27,587 nucleotides of DNA, taken from NCBI GenBank assembly GCA_051871275.1, contig JBJECR010000138.1, positions 1 to 27,587 on the forward strand, given 5' to 3'. Numbering within the stretch: the stretch's first letter is position 1; each line of letters begins with the position of its first letter. This stretch comes from CAJUPY01 sp051871275 (GTDB lineage Bacteria; Bacteroidota; Bacteroidia; Bacteroidales; Muribaculaceae). The translations under genes were made by a program, and so were the position numbers. This document shows, in pieces, positions 26,901 to 27,587 of the stretch. The notes under the pieces are model-generated. The model made no database searches and was not told where the DNA came from. It worked only from the letters and a program-made list of their open reading frames with translations.

Positions 26901-27382
26901 ACTCCATAGAAAGAACCGTTTGGCTTATTCTGATTATTATAATTCTGAAATTTCACATAATCCAGAGTTAGTGTACCTGTCGAGCCTATCATTTCCTGAG
27001 TTATTCCGGAACCCTCAAAAATAATACACTGACTTTCACTCTTTCCACGTATTTCTAAAGAACAGTTTTCAGTAACTCTAAAAAATGACGATGGAGAACC
27101 TGAAATTGTAATAGGTCCGGAAACATCCGGGTGAATTTCCACAATAACTTTGATATTATTTGAAGAATTATTTCCAACTTGAACAACATCCGCCATAGTG
27201 ACATTACCTTTGATGTATATTGTTTCAGTAGTATTGTCTGTAGAGTAATTCATGGTATAGCCATTAGCAGAGGAAATAGTAGCACCGGATTCCCAATCGG
27301 TAGCAGCACATGGTATGGGATTCAATGAAAAGATAAACAAAAGTAGTATCGCATTTAATATGTAAAAAAATCTATACTTCAT
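23921..27382 (-). CDS. Pmp-like right-handed beta-helix surface protein
   Basis: A 1153-residue exported protein. It has a signal peptide (about 1-27, hydrophobic core FFYILNAILLLFIFSLN) and then, from about residue 100 to 900, about 19 GGA/GGG plus I/V/L/M motifs (GGAMRIEG, GGAVYIED, GGGIYLYG, GGAIEIDG and others). FxxN-type partners (FHDN, FNKN, FNDN, FTGN, FRNN) alternate with them. This is the chlamydial polymorphic membrane protein repeat pattern, which folds as a parallel beta-helix. The C-terminal 130 residues (from about GETAIFRVWYKPDGS) look like a prealbumin/Cna-B-type beta-sandwich. I see neither an autotransporter barrel nor a T9SS sorting tail, so the route to the surface is unclear. 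The start at 27382 is supported by the signal peptide and the promoter at 27414-27446. Adhesion is a plausible role, inferred from the fold. Confidence 0.85.
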   Translation of the reverse strand: MKYRFFYILNAILLLFIFSLNPIPCAATDWESGATISSANGYTMNYSTDNTTETIYIKGNVTMADVVQVGNNSSNNIKVIVEIHPDVSGPITISGSPSSFFRVTENCSLEIRGKSESQCIIFEGSGITQEMIGSTGTLTLDYVKFQNYNNQNKPNGSFYGVIKLNPAWKSGQKLGKTTITNCTFSNCSALAGTVLYTENLNTTGTGDCRPSSNTENTSESNAIWMENVVIADCHATGGDGEPSTSIENDTDPGRGWGGVIRFRGGWIGNFTMKNVEIKNCTATWCCAGVFWNAFGVVGDDTRKPVLNVIGCKFHDNHAGRSGGAMRIEGLCKFTEQVTEIFDNTAEIMGGGLHVYGYSAAGLGTYDVDYYLSDMLNVYNNKAQYGGGLAFQITAGCQLGEGSSFSIHYNGAKFNKNYATVKGGAVYIEDKSTPGKYTLKFFLNKGEINSNKVYKDSETSWNTTWSGTFYDTKDSNGNVTAQEDHKMCGGAVFLDNANIGYESENAGELTMNGNRCMRRGGAVYVTGSGSTIELNSLEANSNKAQDGGALTATSSCNIILKNMTLDDNESYGYGGATFIEQGTLTVQENAVISNSSAPEGAGIHARTGSTVTIENASIKGNTASSFGGGIYLYGSSNLNIENATISENTASSKGGGIYLYESSTLNIGTATLSDNTATERGGAIYNSNNSTVKIGNATISGNVSNYGGGIASMGWDSGSSGSFSDIIGNATFNDNKANISGGAIYLERGGKLEISDGATFTGNKANYAGGDGGGGAICVKVNSNTSTHYITATIKNATFRNNSAYRGGAIEIDGIDDPASAVFTLENNVMEDNVAKLGGAILVNEATLNYNGGKIRWNRAEYVEGGPKTSFGYYPYNWNDNCYLTRKFSGFGGGIIISKDAILNISKNHPFGIYENRADIAGNDISTVCSDWGIYKGDSPMRESYTYKPSSLSIPNAQNLDLTEFEVPVPKTAISWMEDYNPEDKAYSTTESTNKLKSGWNRYSELLKTAEGIKLLSKVKVDTESLGKDQKYLHLTLGYNFIFVKVSKTGLKPGETAIFRVWYKPDGSDYEKYLDFTLTGVEGKTTVERVIALTEGKWKIGETDWAFSYERPADHEVTLTQSDAEDMKEISFTNTKIENLHEAESIKVNKIELE
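25310..25552 (-). repeat. Three 81-bp tandem repeats inside the beta-helix gene
   Basis: Three successive 27-residue units (minus strand 25552-25472, 25471-25391, 25390-25310) share the plan xIxxATIxxNTAxxxGGxIYxxxSSxL. The first two are close at DNA level as well. The unit is a multiple of three, so recombination between copies would change helix length in frame. Confidence 0.8.
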
Positions 27383-27413
27383 AGCAGATGTGATTTAAAT
27401 ATTTTTATTTTTG

Positions 27414-27446
27414 CAAAAATATTCACAATATTTTACATATACACAA
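27414..27446 (-). promoter_or_regulatory. Promoter of the beta-helix surface protein gene
   Basis: On the minus strand TTG (27446-27444), 22 bases, then TATTTTTG (27421-27414), a perfect TAnnTTTG box. It ends 31 bases before the ATG at 27382. Two bases upstream of the TTG lies the C8 tract (27449-27456, G8 on this strand). Confidence 0.65.
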
Positions 27447-27448
27447 TA

Positions 27449-27456
27449 CCCCCCCC
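27449..27456. repeat. Homopolymer of eight C next to the -33 element
   Basis: Eight consecutive C on the plus strand (eight G in the direction of the downstream surface gene), in an otherwise AT-rich intergenic region and beside the putative -33 box. Mononucleotide tracts of this kind can change length by slippage. Confidence 0.9.
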
Positions 27457-27499
27457 AATTTTTAATATTTATTAACAAGCTAAGACTCATCTATTGTTG

Positions 27500-27587
27500 A
27501 TAGGACGCAGTATTTAACAATAACATGTATGGCTCGTAACTATTCAGCTATCGGGTGGACGCAATGAAGCGGGTGTTCTATTTTCAC
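27500..27587. other. GC-rich, repeat-like sequence at the right edge of the window
   Basis: From about 27500 the composition becomes GC-richer than the AT-rich leader before it. GGACGCA occurs twice (27503-27509, 27557-27563). The second copy sits in GGGTGGACGCAATGAAG (27553-27569), which nearly matches GGGTGACGCAATGACGAAG at 28-46 on the left edge. No gene is convincing here: a 12-codon reading from 27529 stops at once, and an open frame from 27564 runs off the edge after eight codons. It could be an interspersed repeat, which would also explain why the sequence ends here. Confidence 0.4.

Noticed and set aside
27383..27587. A tRNA or other structured RNA in the right-hand intergenic region.
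   Set aside because: No cloverleaf, no T-loop consensus and no long stem could be found.

Overview
This window is a chromosomal segment from a low-GC member of the Bacteroidota, most likely order Bacteroidales. The evidence is the class-typical TAnnTTTG promoter boxes, the near absence of Shine-Dalgarno sequences, two proteins with type IX secretion (T9SS) sorting domains of types A and B, a BspA-like leucine-rich repeat protein, and a DUF4292 lipoprotein next to an EnvC-like M23 protein. I cannot name the genus. Most of the window is core or envelope biology, with surface-protein genes at intervals. I saw no transposase, phage, CRISPR or RNA genes.

Layout. (1) 1-1133, plus strand: the C-terminal fragment of a LytS-type sensor kinase, followed directly by its LytTR response regulator. 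The kinase breaks off at the left window edge next to a GC-rich piece that resembles the right edge. (2) 1117-9002, minus strand: a receiver/ATP-grasp protein related to PEP synthase, a T9SS-sorted BspA-like LRR protein, an exported nitroreductase-like protein, a ClC anion channel/transporter with CBS domains, and the threonylcarbamoyl-AMP synthase TsaC. tsaC and the ClC gene overlap by 4 bp. (3) 9135-17173, plus strand: a tight run of TPR protein, dUTPase, second TPR protein, DUF4292 lipoprotein, EnvC-like murein hydrolase activator and a Wzx-like flippase. The last three are joined by 1-nt stop/start overlaps. (4) 17240-23784, plus strand: T9SS type B cargo, lytic transglycosylase, UvrA, PrmA and a small predicted outer-membrane beta-barrel, closed by a strong terminator at 23805-23839. 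(5) 23921-27382, minus strand: a 1153-residue beta-helical surface protein with about 19 GGA/GGG motifs like chlamydial polymorphic membrane proteins. Its promoter region carries an 8-base C tract.

How the genes fit together. The central plus-strand block combines cell-wall remodelling (EnvC, lytic transglycosylase), envelope assembly (flippase, lipoproteins, TPR scaffolds), nucleotide hygiene and repair (dUTPase, UvrA) and translation (PrmA, with divergent TsaC). The surface genes (LRR, type B cargo, beta-helix protein) each have, or seem to have, their own promoter and look independently regulated.

No complete new defence or mobile system is apparent. The best leads are the C-tract promoter of the Pmp-like gene, the repeat-like sequence shared by both window ends (one copy abutting a truncated kinase), the double-receiver ATP-grasp protein that lacks the rest of PEP synthase, and a ClC protein with valine at the proton-glutamate position.
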